Source of the DNA: Sarcomyxa edulis
Taxonomy: Eukaryota; Basidiomycota; Agaricomycetes; Agaricales; Mycenaceae
Assembly: GCA_009761415.1 (NCBI GenBank)
Contig: QUOL01000008.1
Location: forward strand, 744,001-808,000
Reading direction: 5' to 3'
DNA: 64,000 bases
Numbering within the stretch: the first letter of the stretch is position 1; each line of letters begins with the position of its first letter. Under the pieces are notes generated by a model. The model did no database searches. It saw nothing but the letters and a program-made list of their open reading frames with translations, and was not told the origin of the DNA. Positions 46,215 to 58,601 of this stretch are shown piece after piece. Made by a program: the position numbers and the translations under genes.

Positions 46215-47076
46215 ATGCCTGCCGTTCGTAGCTTCACTGTTTTTAGAGACGCTTCTTCTCCCAAACATTCCAAACGGAAATCCACCAAAACGCCCTCTCC
46301 AGGTCCTAGTGCCATCGCTCCTCCTACCATCGCCCTTGAAAAGGAAAACGTTCATCCATTGACAGGCGAGCGTGCCAGCGTCGTGAACGCTGGCAAGAAA
46401 CGCAAAACAAACGCCCTCGCTCCTAAGCAGCTTCCACTGGGTATCAAGAAGCAGAAGCAGAAAGACTCTGTGACATTGGAGGAGATTAAACCGGAGGCGA
46501 AGAAACGCAAAGTCTTGTCCACTAAGACTAAGGGGGCAGCCACTCGGAAGGGGAAGAAAGTTTCTCGGAGGGTCTCGCCTTTGCCTAAAGTGGAAGAGGA
46601 AGTCGACGCGGAGACGGTCGCGCAGGCTGAGATCGATTCGAAGTGCTACGAGTTGACCGTGTTGCCATTGGCCGATGTCACTACTGCCTACGATGAGACC
46701 GCTGCCACCGATGCACACTCCTCTCTCAAGGACAAGGTATGTCTCAGCTCCTTTTATAATCGATGCCACGTCCTGATATCACGCGTAGGAGACCGCCCCT
46801 GAGCCCGAAGCTCAAGACTACTTCTCGCCCTCTTTTACTTCCGCCTCTCCATCCACATCCAAACTCGCGTCTACGAGCGCCACGACTCATGTGGTATCTA
46901 CACCGGAACGCAAGATTAATGCCGCTTTCACGTTCTCCTCTCCTTCGCCTACGAGCGCACGTTTCAGCAAGGTCAAGGCCGATGTCGCCTTGGCACGATC
47001 ACGATCCAGCAGCCCCACCCCCAGCCTCAAAGCTGGTGCCACAAAACCTTCTGTCGCAGAGCCCGCGTCCACATGA
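46215..47076 (+). CDS. KEN-box protein of unknown family, possible APC/C substrate
   Basis: Exons 46215-46736 and 46789-47076 give 269 residues. The protein is basic and mostly disordered. It contains a KEN box in the preferred KEN-x-x-P form, ALEKENVHPLTGERAS (about residue 40), and a minimal RxxL in KKRKVLSTK. Lysine-rich nuclear-localisation-type patches (KKRKTNALAPK, IKKQKQKDS, KKRKVL, RKGKKVSRR) surround them. The second half is Ser/Pro-rich (FTFSSPSPTSARFSK). A KEN box plus disordered basic sequence and MBF sites upstream suggest a periodically expressed protein degraded by APC/C. Securin is one candidate but I see no separase-binding motif, so function stays open. Confidence 0.7.
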
Positions 47077-47738
47077 TGTGGCTTGATCGTGCTCGAATGC
47101 TTGTTCTTTTCATTGCTATTTCCAAGTGTCATCTCATCTTATTTCTTCATATCTCTCTGCACTCATCTTGTTTACCACTATCCCATCCACTAACGATTGC
47201 ACTCTCAGTGGTTCTATTCTTGTTTATAAGTACATTTTCATATCTTATTCGGACTTGCGCATCTGCCTCGTTCATCCATATGCATCACTCTATTCTTTGT
47301 CACGTCCTCGCATGCCTGCTTTCTCCTCACGTTCCATTATCTCTCTCTCTCTCTCTCTCTCTACTGTCTGTCTGTTTGTCCTCCTCTTACATCTATCTAT
47401 CCTCTTCCTTTCCGCATCAACATCAATATATCCCATATCCACAATAACGCGTGACGTCCTCGATAAACGAAACACGAGCAATGTCACACGGAGTGTTGAA
47501 AGAAAGTCCGATTTTGAATTTGCCACGTGTCTTACGCGACGCGTCAGTCACGTTATCTTATCTCTCTCTGATTTCTTTGGATTTCTTCAAAGTTTGATAG
47601 AAGTCTCGCTCTTACGGCAAGCTTTGATTTCGGAATTCATGTGCAGCAGATGCGGATACATGCATATGGAACTGGATGATAGTGATAACAGCGACGTCAA
47701 AGGAAGGGCGCAGAGTCACCTCCTCCACGACCTACATC
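47077..47738. other. Intergenic region with CT repeat
   Basis: About 660 bp, pyrimidine-rich over 47140-47430, containing the CT microsatellite. Probably the 3' UTR of the KEN-box gene plus the promoter of the NCS1 permease gene. No gene visible. Confidence 0.5.
47341..47362 (+). repeat. (CT)11 microsatellite
   Basis: Eleven uninterrupted CT units followed by TCTG/TCTGT-type degenerate units. Lies downstream of the KEN-box gene. Confidence 0.9.
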
Positions 47739-50272
47739 ATGGGCCCAGTGGCAGTCGGAAAGACCATCTTACGTCGATTGGAAGTGTCCCATGAACCTGG
47801 ACTATCCTCTTCAGAGCTGTTTCTGTCGGTGAGTCTTTTTCATGTCTTCTGGAAAGACTATACATTCTGATCTCCTGGTAGAACGACGACTTGAAGCCAG
47901 TGCGTCGAGAAAAACGTACATGGGGGGTTTTTAATTATGTCTCTTTGTAGGTCGATGCACCATCGTGAACCATGAAATTTGCTAACACTACAGTTCTTTT
48001 GCAGCTGGATTGCAGATAGTTTCAATGTCAATACGTGCGATGCCTTCTATCTTACCCTCAATTGTGCTACGCTCACATTTGTGCCTCGTCCTCAGGTGGA
48101 TGATCGCTTCATCTATGATACAGCTAGGCCTATCTTGGTGGCAAGCATGGATCTGTGTTTGGGTTGGCTACACCCTCGCTGCCCCTTTCATCGTTCTCAA
48201 TGCCCGCCCTGGTGCCATTTTCCACATCACTTTCCCCGTGGTGGCTAGGACAAGTTTTGGGTTGTACGGCAGCTTGTGGTGTACCTTCAATCGAGGAGTC
48301 ATGGCATGGTATGTACCTCTGCTATAAGTCCTTCTTTCGAGGTCATGGTCACTTACATGTCTCACTCTCGCTCTTAGCATATGGTATGGCGTACAAGCCA
48401 GCATTGGGGGTACTTGCATGCTCGTGATGCTCAGAGCTATGTGGCCGAGCGTGAACAATCTTCGTAAATGATTCATGTCCTCAGATGGCTCGTCGACTCA
48501 TTGAATATTATTGCAGCTAATTCACTGCCAGCCTCTTCTGGGACGACCACCAGAGATTTCATGTGCTTCTTCCTGTTCTGGCTTATTTCACTTCCAGCAA
48601 TTTGGTTCCCGATCCACAAGATGTCAGTCTACTTGTTCTATTATAGACTACGACTCTGACCCGATATGAACATACAGCCGACATCTATTTACGCTAAAAG
48701 CCATAGTGGCACCAGCCGCAGGTATCACATTCTTTGTCTGGTGCATTGTGAAAGCAAAAGGTGTCGGGCCCATCATACACCAACCTTCGCAATTGCATGG
48801 ATCCCAACTAGGATGGGCGATGGTCACCGGAATCATGTCGTGCATAAGCAATATGGCTACAGTCATTACGTACGTATGCGGTACTAGCGTATCTCACTAT
48901 TCAAGGTACTGCAGCTCAAAGGCTCTATCAACAGCAATGCTCCAGATTTTGCCTCTCGTGCAACAACGCCTTCCGCCGCTCTATACCCCCAGTTATTCTC
49001 CGTTCCATTGACCTTCTCGTTGGTCAGTTTTATCGGAATCATCGTCAGCTCGTCATCTCAAGCAATCTATGGAGAGGCTATTTGGTCGCCTATCGACCTG
49101 CTTGGAAAATTCTTGGACGATTCACCATCAAGTGCGACAAGATTCGGAGTAAATTTTTGTTGCCCGTCCCTTGAGTCGTAGTTACTGACATGTATGTTTG
49201 CACAGGTCTGGTTCATCTCTGCTTCCTTCATCATCGCGCAGGTATGTTTCAGCTGTCTCGTTCGCTCGCTGTTCCCTGTTTTGACGGTGACTTTGCTGGC
49301 AACCTCAGCTAGGGTGAATCTCACATTGTAAATCAACATCATCTCCGTCGCTAACACATCGTCAATGTAGCACAAACATCTCAGCCAACTCCGTCAGTGC
49401 AGGGTGTGATCTCACAGCTTTGTTCCCTCGTTTTCTGGTTCGTCGTCCACCTACTTTCGGTCTTACCGAGTGTTCACGCACCTTGACAGAACATCCGGCG
49501 TGGTGGTTACATCGCAGCTATCGTCGGGCTTTGCATCCTGCCATGGAATCTCCTAAAAAGCAGCAACAACTTCACATCATACCTCTCCGCATACTCCGTA
49601 TTCCTGTCCTCCATTGCTGGCGTTATGGTACGTGCAATATTTTCATCGGTCGCAGCCTTGCATTGATCATTGCCATTCTGTGCCCGTTCAGGTAACCGAA
49701 TATTATCTAATCCGCAGGGGACACTACCGTGTTTCCGACTTGTACGACTCTAAGAAAGATGGATGGTATTGGTATACGTTCGGATTCAATTTCCGGTCGG
49801 TAGCATCTATGCCTCTGCTTTCGCTGCTTGGTGATGGGTACTTACCTTCACGTCCTCTCACTATAGTGCATACACAGCATACATCTCAGGAATCCTCATC
49901 AACGTCGTTGGTTTCGCTGGAGCCAGTTGCGTATCATTTAACACTTACTCGAATCTATGACCGAACCTCTGACATTACTCTGACTGTGATAAAGCTGGAC
50001 GTACCGTTCCATTAGCAGCCACGCGCATCTACGACATCTCCTTCTTCACTGGGTTCGGTGTCTCGGCGCTAGTTTATTGGCTGCTGAACGTCATATGCCC
50101 CGTCCCAGGAGCGGCAACCGAGTTCGTGGAAAGAGATGTTTCGGTAGAGAGTCTTGCCGACCCAGATCACGATAAAAACGAGAGGTATTCACGAGACGAA
50201 AGTGTGTCGGATAGAGATGTGAAGGAGAAGGGTGGGCTTTCAGATGTAGCCGTAGCGGTAGACGAAGTGTAA
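47739..50272 (+). CDS. NCS1-family nucleobase/uracil-allantoin permease
   Basis: Fifteen exons: 47739-47828, 47882-47946, 48005-48034, 48096-48308, 48378-48463, 48517-48622, 48678-48869, 48935-49148, 49206-49241, 49309-49313 (5 nt), 49371-49437, 49490-49627, 49692-49795, 49867-49925, 49995-50272; 560 residues. NCS1 signatures: [82 protein letters not shown] and YYLIRRGHY. The family imports uracil, allantoin, cytosine, purines or thiamine with protons; twelve helices expected. The 5-nt exon CTAGG is required for FIIAQLGTNISANS. The start could also be an in-frame ATG at 47676; 47739 is chosen for its better context. Confidence 0.9.
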
Positions 50273-50450
50273 GCTTCAAAAGCGAGCAATCATGTATAGA
50301 CTCGCGATGAGAATACATCGTTGTTTTTATCATCATTGCATCGACGTCTTCCGTGGATGATGCGGGGATTATGTATAAGTTTCTAAGTTGTCCTCTGATG
50401 GAAATACGTGTACATATATTTATTAGTTTTCAATAAGTTACCGTGTGGCA

Positions 50451-52050
50451 TCAGACAGAAGCAGGTATGCTAAACCGCTTCAACCGCTCCTCCGTAATTT
50501 CGAAACACTCCGGCATCGTGGTTTCACTCCACTTTGCGCCTAGAATGATTTGACTGAGCGCAGGGGCACAGCCAAAGATACGCGCCATTCCTGTACATAT
50601 ATATTTCAGATGCCATGATGATATGGAACGGAATGGAAGAGGACGTACCATGTCCGTTGAATCCTGCAATGACAAACTGTCCAGGGAGATTAGGGACTGC
50701 GCCGATGTAGGGAACGCTATCAGGGGTCTATGTGGTAATTTGAGCAAAGGTGAGTCTCATCATGAAGAATGATAAAACGTACCATGCCGAGAATACCTGT
50801 CCATCCAAACTCATGTCCCTCTCCTTGCACCTCGTTCCCCCAGTCTGGGAATACAGTCTTGAACCTCGCCAATGCGTCCTCCTCGATCTCCGAGTTATGC
50901 GAGGAGTCGTCCGTAGTAGAGTGTATCTCTTTCTTCGTCAATTCACTCAATCCTGGAATTCCTCGACTACTTCCCAGGACGAGAGCACCATCGCTCTTCC
51001 TCTGGATGAGACTGTAGAAGTGCGACAATGAGAAACGTAGAGAGTATGTATGTGTGAGCATATTTGGGCCGGAATAAGGGCGCGTAGGGACGATTTTGTG
51101 GGCTTGGGCGCGATGGGGTTCAATGTGCTTTTGTAAGAGGGGAAGTAAGGTCGAAGCGAAGCCGTTGGTGGCGTGGATGACGAGGGGAGTACGGATGCTT
51201 CCGCGGGCAGTGTTGACGAGCCAGTCTTTGCTGGCGACTCCAACGGCGGTAACGGATGTCACAGGGGTATGAGTGTAGAGGGAGAGACCGAGGGCTTTGT
51301 TGAGAGCGAGTACAGCGTAGCAGAGTTTGGCTGGATGGAGATTTGCGGCGCTCCATTCAAAAGCACCTAGGGCCCCAGGGACACGAGTTTTCTTGAATTG
51401 ATGTCATGAGGAGCGTGAATATGAGGTAGTATTCTGAACATACCTTCTGCGCTTCAGCCGCATCCAGCCACGCGACGTCAGATACATCTCCGCCCGCAAG
51501 TTTGTATTCCTCAAAGCTGCGAGTGGCATAGTCGTAGAAATCTTGTCCCATGATGACATCGAAGGTCTTGCAGGGATCGAAGTCGCAATCGACGTTGTGG
51601 GTAGAGATGAATTTCTTGACTAGTTGGAGAACGAGCTTCTCGTGAACTATAATCTTCATTGCTTGCTCTGGACCGTGAATCTTGGAGAAGGCAGTGAATC
51701 CACGGAAAGCATCTGGATGAACGAAAGGCGTCAGACGTGTAATGTGGCCAAATTATACAGACGCGACGCGTACCTGGCCTGCAATGACCTGCATTTCTAC
51801 CGCTAGCGCCTGAACACGCCTCGCGAGCCTCGAGAATGACTACATTTTTGGGGCCGTTCGGACTGGAGAGTAGTTCGTACGCAGTGACTGCACCGGACAA
51901 ACCAGAGCCTATGATGACAGCGTCAGCCGTCGATGGGAGTGGGGAATCAGCGCCTTCGTTGACAAGAGTGGATTGTCGCAGCGATCGTTGCCAAATGGAA
52001 AGACATGGTTGAGGGTTGGGAAGACCTGGAGAGGGAAGTTGGGCACTCAT
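50451..52050 (-). CDS. FAD-dependent oxidoreductase (DAO family)
   Basis: Exons 52050-51774, 51712-51444, 51391-50783, 50727-50649, 50590-50451; 457 residues. N-terminal FAD motif is DAVIIGSGLSGAVTAYELL (GxGxxG), followed by VVILEAREACSGASGRNAGHCRPDA, the hallmark of the fungal DAO group. The C-terminus TPDSVPYIGAVPNLPGQFVIAGFNGHGM is the second FAD-binding region. Members oxidise amine groups of glycine, D-amino acids, sarcosine or opines; no substrate can be named. The 3' end faces the NCS1 permease gene with 178 bp between stops. A neighbouring role in nitrogen use is possible. Confidence 0.9.
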
Positions 52051-53360
52051 TACTTGGCTACTTCTTGGACGGGGTCACAGGTTGTTTTTAAGTAGGTCTC
52101 ACGAGACACAGATAGGTTCAGGTATTGATGCTGGGCCGTCACTGGGTCTGGTCTGGATGTATTGAGTCGAAAAGGGGGAAACTCGATACAAAGTCGATAG
52201 GTACCCCAGTTTTTCTGTCATTGGGAATTTATTGAATCTGAAATCCGGGATAAAATCCGGAGTACGATAACATGCCTCCGGGCGGTCTTTGGTAGACCCG
52301 CGGATGCTCTCGGGAGAGTATACAATGCAGAGGAATATCTGCGTCCAATCTGCGTCGATGAGATGGCAAGAAAGACCAAGAAAGGAACGACGGACCTAGA
52401 GTTGATCGACGTTGTATTTCTCATGCTTGGATAACGATCATAGTAGTAGGAGGAATTCAAGAACGCGAAAAAGAGCTTTGAAAATGAAGATCAAATGCGC
52501 CGAATTTGCCAGAGAGACAGATAAGATAAGATGTCACTGTAACTATGAGTGACGCGTGACGGACGGGAACTTTCCGAGTCAGTGAGTCCCACTGGTCTGG
52601 ACTTCGTATCCTGATCTCACAACTTTTACACTGCTCAATCTCCCGCTGGCTCGTTGCTGTCTCAAACGTCGCAGTACTCTCAGTCTACACTCCTCGAAGG
52701 GTCACAACTGCTCAGGAACGACAATTGGACGGGGCCATAATGTCAATTTCAACTCAGTGTTCCTTATCGATATCGAGTTGTAGGACGTATGCGGCTATAC
52801 TCTGTTGCAATCGACAATCTTGAAGCCTTAGGTATGTATAGATAAACTTTCGATATGACTCTGGGGTAAAACGAATTCAAGTTATCTGGGTGTCTTGGCC
52901 GAGTGTAATTTCAGGATGTTCTATGACTCTGCCAGCTTGTCAGTCCCGTGCTGCTTACTAGCGCACTACTAGCGCAGTCAAGTTCGGACGCTAGTTTCCG
53001 ATTCTGAATTGTGCTCCTCCACATCAGACAGTTCTTGCTAGAAGAAGGCAATGTGCAGCACCATCTGGGATCGCTGAAGGCATGATCCACAGTCGACTTC
53101 TCATCATATAAGGATTGACTGAGCAATCACCATCTCCAGCATACGCTCTGCTCAAATCTATAGGTGACCGATATCTGCAAGTGAACTCTTATCTCGGTCA
53201 ACCCCAATCTCATCCCCTCAACTCCCTTCCGGTCCTGCTACACCGTTCTGCCGCTGAACTTCGAACACTTATTTAAGGCACTTTCCAATGTAAGTTTCGT
53301 CTTCGTGGATATCATATTGTTCCCCCCGTCCGTCGCCCTACATCCCTTCATAGCGGTGCA
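52051..53360. other. Divergent intergenic region, no gene seen
   Basis: About 1.3 kb between the oxidoreductase (minus) and the Dal5-like transporter (plus). Several short frames overlap without motifs. Presumably holds both promoters; no GATA cluster or other obvious nitrogen-control array was evident to me. Confidence 0.45.
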
Positions 53361-55705
53361 ATGGCCCTATCGTTCTCCCTCCCTGCTGTCCTCAAACGCC
53401 GTCCAAACAACGACACAGAAGCAGAAGTAGATGTAGAGAATGTTAAGACCATTAGTGGTCATGTCCGAACACCCATCGAACGCTCTCTAGTCCTTCGACT
53501 AGATCTATTCCTGATGTGCTTTGGATGCATATCCCAGATCATCAAATATCTTGACCAGGTGCGTCCATTCACGTATGAGCTATACTGCCAAACTGACGGT
53601 GATGCACTTTGTTAGCAAAACATCAACACTGCTTATGTTTCAGGAATGAAGGTGATACATTAACTCCCCTCTTGTGTCACGTTCTCCCGCTGATACAATC
53701 ATTCTAACAGGAAGATCTCAATCTGGAAGGGAATGGTCAGTGATCCCCACTTGGGGGTTCAACATGTGCTCACCGTCCATGACTGAACAGAGCTCAACCT
53801 GTTCACGACTTGGTTCAATGTTGGATACTGCATCATGGTATGTCCTGTCCATTATCTTTACGAAAGTCGCTCACGGTCCCCGTACTTCTAGTTAATCCCT
53901 TCTCAAGTTATCATGACTGTACGTAAATGATACCCCTGAAAAGTCCTCTGATCTGTTCTGACGCATCGCCTACAGTATGTACGACCGAGCTACTGGCTTC
54001 CCGGGCTCGAGATCATCTGGGGCGTCATGACAGGCCTCATCGCCATGTGCAAGAACGCTAAACAAATTTACGCACTCCGTACGTTCCTTGGCCTGTGCGA
54101 ATCGAGTGCTTGGCCCGGAATGATGGTCAGTCCAATCGAATACTATCGCTCCGAGTATTGTCTCACTGATCCCTTCCACTCTTTAGACTCTCTTCATGCA
54201 CTGTAATCCTTTTTTCTCGTCATACTCGTGAATCCAAGCTTACTGACCGGCATCAATATAGGGTACACCCCAACCGAACTAGCAAAGCGCATGGGATTCT
54301 ACCACTCCTGCCAAGCCATCGGCGGAATGCTCTCCAACGCTCTCCAAACTGCCGTGCACACCACTCTCGACGGCAAAGCCGGACTAGCAGGCTGGAGATG
54401 GTTATTCGTGATCAACGCCATCATGACCGTCGTGTTTGCCTTCTTCGGGTTCTTCCTCCTGCCCGATCTGCCCAACAAACCGAACCCGAGAGCGTTTTGG
54501 TTCAATGAGGGGCATGCGAAGATGGCTATGGAGAGGCTTGAGAGGCATCATAGGGCGGAGCCGAAACCTATGAGTGTGGATGGAATCAAGTCAGTCTCGA
54601 GATCTCACGGGCAATGTTCTGTACTGGCGCTAATCAACTTCTCAGACGTTCATTCCGTAACTGGGTCATCTACTTCATCACCATCCTCTACGTAGCCACA
54701 GTCCTGGCATCTTGGGGTTACGCATGTAAATATTATTCTCCTGCTCTTTCTGATATATTTCTAATGTCTTTTTTGCGTCTTAGATTTCTCACTCTGGTTG
54801 AAGAGTCTGAAATTACCCGATGGTACCCTTCGTTGGGATGTATCTATGATCAATGCTATTCCCATTGGTGGACAGGCTATCCAAGTCGCATTCGGTACGT
54901 CATGCACTATGTTCAACGACTTCGTAGTACATCTTGATGAACCATTCTCTCCTAGTTTGGATTTGGGCCTGGTTATCCGACTGGCTACACACTCGTTACT
55001 GGCTCATCATCGCACAAGCCGTCGTCGGTCTCATTCCGTGCATCATCATGAGCATCTGGAACGTTCCTGACTCTGCTAAATACGCTGTAAGTCTCCCTCA
55101 TATCGTGCGAACGAACTTTTGACTGACATTTTCAATCTTGCAGTCGTACTTCATCAGTTATATGGCATTAGGAACCGCACCTCTTATCTTTGCTTGGATA
55201 TCCGATCTCATCCCACAAGATCCTGAGCAACGGTCACTGGTTGTTGGGTTTGGTGAGTTTCTTGACTTTCATCCTCCCTGATAGCTCATTTACCCCTTCG
55301 TTCGTACAGCGGTGGCAATCTACTACGCCATCTCCGCCTGGTCCCAAGTCCTAGTATGGCCAGCCGTCACTGCACCACACTACAAGTACGGGTGGCAAGT
55401 ATCAATTGGGCTGTGGGCGTTGGTGATCATCATGACGTTTATTCTGCAATATGTTGACATCAAGTTCATGCTGTACGTTCTTCAATATTTTCATTGTAAT
55501 CTCAGTGCGGACACTAATGGCTATCTCTTGATTTTCTAGACCGAAGAGACTTTCGTTCGCTCGTGAGCAAGAGGACAAGAAAGATGGTTCTGATGTTTCT
55601 TCTGTGGACGGCGATGCTAGCGCTACCAAGGGGTACGGGTATAGCAGCGAGAAAACGGGTGAGGTTGATGATGTGACTGCGTCGGTGCATCCTGTCAAGG
55701 CATGA
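53361..55705 (+). CDS. Anion:cation symporter MFS transporter (Dal5/Tna1-like)
   Basis: Fourteen exons: 53361-53558, 53616-53651, 53711-53735, 53791-53837, 53892-53918, 53976-54125, 54187-54202, 54262-54589, 54646-54725, 54784-54894, 54956-55086, 55144-55252, 55310-55472, 55540-55705; introns 54-67 nt; 528 residues. Family marks: LDLFLMCFGCISQIIKYLDQ, NINTAYVSGMKEDL, RTFLGLCESSAWPGM, ELAKRMGFYHSCQAIGG, GWRWLFVINAIMT. This MFS group imports allantoate, nicotinate, pantothenate or biotin by proton symport; the substrate here is unknown. Twelve helices expected. The C-terminal tail is Ser/Asp/Lys-rich. Confidence 0.92.
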
Positions 55706-56131
55706 CACGGTCGTTAGAGAGAATACCTACGTTCCGGACGCGTGCTCTTCACATGTACTTCACTCACATATTTATCTAATGAGATCACGCAGTTCGAGGG
55801 CAAACGGAACAAGGAGTTGAGCGATATCCTTTTGTTCAAACATTACAATAGACGCATGTGTCTTATGGATGCATACGATTTTTTCAGGGTGCCGTGTGGG
55901 TGGATCGGGATGGATGCGTGGATCGTATCGTGTCCAGATATCTATTTATGCTCTCGTTTCCGTGGGCCGTGTCGCTGTTGAAGAGTTTTTCCCTAGTATT
56001 TCTGCTGCCCTCACACTTCGTCATGCTTCACGAGTAGCAGAACTGAGGCCTGAGGGTAAGGCTGGATACAGAAAGTCCTGTGGATGATGTCTGCGGAGTC
56101 TGTTCGTCCGTTCCAAGGACGCCTCGATGTT
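55706..56131. other. Convergent intergenic region
   Basis: About 425 bp between the Dal5-like transporter and the LSM8 gene. No gene visible. Confidence 0.45.
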
Positions 56132-56654
56132 TTAATAACGAATTGGTGGGATAGGTTCTGCTCGAATGGATCCTAGATCTACAGCTTGGTCTATTAGAAG
56201 TATGTCAGTCAATTGAGAAGTCGATAAGGAGGATAAATAGGTGCGAACCCAACGCGTCGTCTATTTCACCGATGAGTACACTTTCGGGATAGAAAAACGA
56301 TGTCAGATACGAAAACCAAGATGATACGAGCGCGATACACACATCATATCTCCCTTGACCAAATACAGCCCGAGTGGGATTTCTTCCACTCCTTCGTCGA
56401 TGCTGTATACACGTTCTTTTGAGTCCGAAAGGACAACATTTGATTTTTGGTCAAAGCCCGCCATCATGCCCTGTATTTTGGGTCATTCCATAAGAGCTCC
56501 TCGACGCTGATGAAACAAAAACGCACGACTATGGCACGTCCATCCTGGAGAATGAGGAGGACACGGCCTAGATAGAGTACAATTGAGCGTTCAAGTTCAC
56601 ATCTCGATAGGGTGCTCTCGACTAACGATCAACATAGCCTTGGAGGCTGGACAT
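56132..56654 (-). CDS. LSM8: U6 snRNA-associated Sm-like protein LSm8
   Basis: Five small exons on the minus strand: 56654-56627, 56567-56527, 56470-56343, 56280-56249, 56190-56132; introns 56-62 nt; 95 residues. It is LSm8, the subunit that makes the nuclear LSm2-8 ring on the 3' end of U6 snRNA. Sm1 motif: RRVLLILQDGRAIVGMMAGF then NVVLSDSKERVY; Sm2: GLYLVKGDMIVLIGEID; C-terminus SIRAEPIPPIRY is typical of LSm8. No single open frame covers it, so it is easily missed. It diverges from the mitochondrial S5 gene with 240 bp between starts. Confidence 0.92.
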
Positions 56655-56894
56655 GGCGAGTCGTCCGTTGAGTGAAGGTGACGGCTTCTAGCCAAGCGTC
56701 GTTTGGCTTCAAGTAGGACTGAACAAACGATTTGAGTGGAAGTAGACTGCTGAAGAGAAATGGCCGGTGCACCCAATTCGGGTCTAGTTTCGGACCAAAA
56801 TAAGGCGCGAATTCTATTATCTTTTTTATCCTTTTCTAAACCACATCCCTCTTCCCTCCGTTCTTTTTACTTGCTTTTGCTACTCTTTTCAGGG
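56655..56894. promoter_or_regulatory. Shared divergent promoter, 240 bp
   Basis: Between the LSM8 (minus) and mitochondrial S5 (plus) start codons. The S5 leader side is CT-rich (56820-56890). An upstream in-frame ATG at 56760 would add 45 residues to S5 but they do not resemble a presequence. Confidence 0.45.
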
Positions 56895-58498
56895 ATGGCC
56901 ACTGTTGTGGCAAGGCAGCTGCAACGGCAGCTGCTTAAAAGTGCAACTGGATCTATTCCTCGCAATATAACACGCGTTTCAAGATCGCATTTCCGTCCAG
57001 GAGCAGTCATCTTGACTTCACAACGGCGCTGCTACTCAGCCATCCCTCCTACCCCACCATCTGACTCGAGCGCTTCATCTGAAGGAGACGAAACTAATAT
57101 CACGGTCGAAGCAGTGGATATGTCTTTCAAAGACTTGCTACTGCAAGCGGTCAACGACAATCAATCAGTCGACGATCGCGCCGAAACCATAGCTAACCTC
57201 ATGCTGAATGCTAAGAGTGCTAGAGACCGCCACAGTCTCGAGGCCGTATTGGAGACAATACCAGACGACATACAGGTTGCTGTTCTCGAAAAGGCTACCG
57301 CCTTGTATCTGGCAGTGGACGAAGAATTGACAGAGACATCCCCACCATCACTGTTTCTGGTCAAAGAAGCGCATCGGAAACTAGGCGAGCCAGAAACCAA
57401 GTTACAAGCTGATGATTACGGTATAATATTTGTTCCCCATGCTTCGAATTCAACTCATCTAGATTTTATTTAGTGTCGCCAACTGCACGGCTAAAGCAAG
57501 AACGTAAACTACAACAAGTCAAGGAGGAAGAACACCAGCAAAAATTAGCACTCCTCCAACAGCAACGAGCAGCGGATAGACAGCAGCGGCAAGAGTTTGA
57601 AGAGCAGCAGCGGAAAGACTTGGGATTGCCGGAGAGCGAGAAACACGAGCAGGAAAATGACGACGGGGCAGAAGTCACATCCACTGATCATTGGAACCAA
57701 CCTCTACAGGGGAATGAACCAGACAACTGGCCGGATCTCATGACGCCTGATCCTTTCCTAGACGACGGCTTCGTTCACGAACTGCCTCCCGAAGAGAAAA
57801 GTCCTTACCACAATAAGTTCATCTTCCGTAACGACAATCCCCGAATGTTCGACACAGAGGAGGCTCCCTATGGAATCGACCCTATCTCTCGCATCAAAGA
57901 CAAACCAGGTCAAACTGTTGAAAGACCTCCTCCTCGAGACCATAAACGCCATCTAGACTACATATTCCCTATCGTCGCCCGACGTGTTACGAAACAAACC
58001 GGAAAGGGTAAGATATCTCGACAATCCCTATGGATGCTCGTTGGAGATGGACAAGGCCTGGTAGGTCTGGGCTTGGGTAAAGGTGAATTCCCGAACGTGG
58101 CGAGGGATCTGGCCATGGATCAGGCCGTGAAGAATGTGGATTTCGTGCAACGATTTGAGAATCGCACGATCTGGACGGAAATGGAGACGAAATTCGGGGC
58201 AACGAGGATCGTGATGCGTCCGAGGCCTGTAGGATTTGGGCTTAGGTGTAACCCGTGGATACATCAGGTTTGTAAGGCTGCTGGTATCAAGGATATTAGT
58301 GCAAAGGTCTACGGTAGCCGAAATCGGATAAACGTGATCAAAGCTACCATGCGTATGCTTCATTCGGGTAACGCACCGTTGTCTATGGGTGACGGCATCG
58401 GAGGACCGGGGAGGAAGATGGACAAAGGGACGGGAGCACGGAGTAGATATGAGGTTGAGAGGGAGCGGGGTAGGAAGCTGGTTCACTTGAGGAAGTAA
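56895..58498 (+). CDS. MRPS5: Mitochondrial ribosomal protein uS5m
   Basis: Exons 56895-57420 and 57474-58498 (intron 53 nt) give 516 residues. The N-terminus MATVVARQLQRQLLKSATG followed by RNITRVSRSHFRPG is a basic mitochondrial presequence. A coiled coil (AADRQQRQEFEEQQRKDL) precedes the S5 double-stranded RNA-binding domain (SLWMLVGDGQGLVGLGLGKG) and the S5 C-terminal domain (GFGLRCNPWIHQVCKAAGIKD, SRNRINVIKATMRML). It belongs to the small mitoribosomal subunit. The long N-terminal extension is usual in fungi. Confidence 0.93.
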
Positions 58499-58601
58499 TA
58501 CGTGTTTCCATCGAGGACAGACAGCAACCAGGAAATTTTTCATATACTAATCCTATCTAACGGTGAATATCAACGGCAGATTACGATGGAAGTCTTGGGA
58601 T

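Noticed and set aside
46203..46769. 188-codon minus-strand frame over the KEN-box gene
   Set aside because: Antisense to a spliced, Lys-rich coding exon with a good intron; no family motif.
56760..56894. Upstream ATG for mitochondrial S5
   Set aside because: The 45 added residues are CT-rich leader translation; the basic presequence begins at the second ATG (56895).
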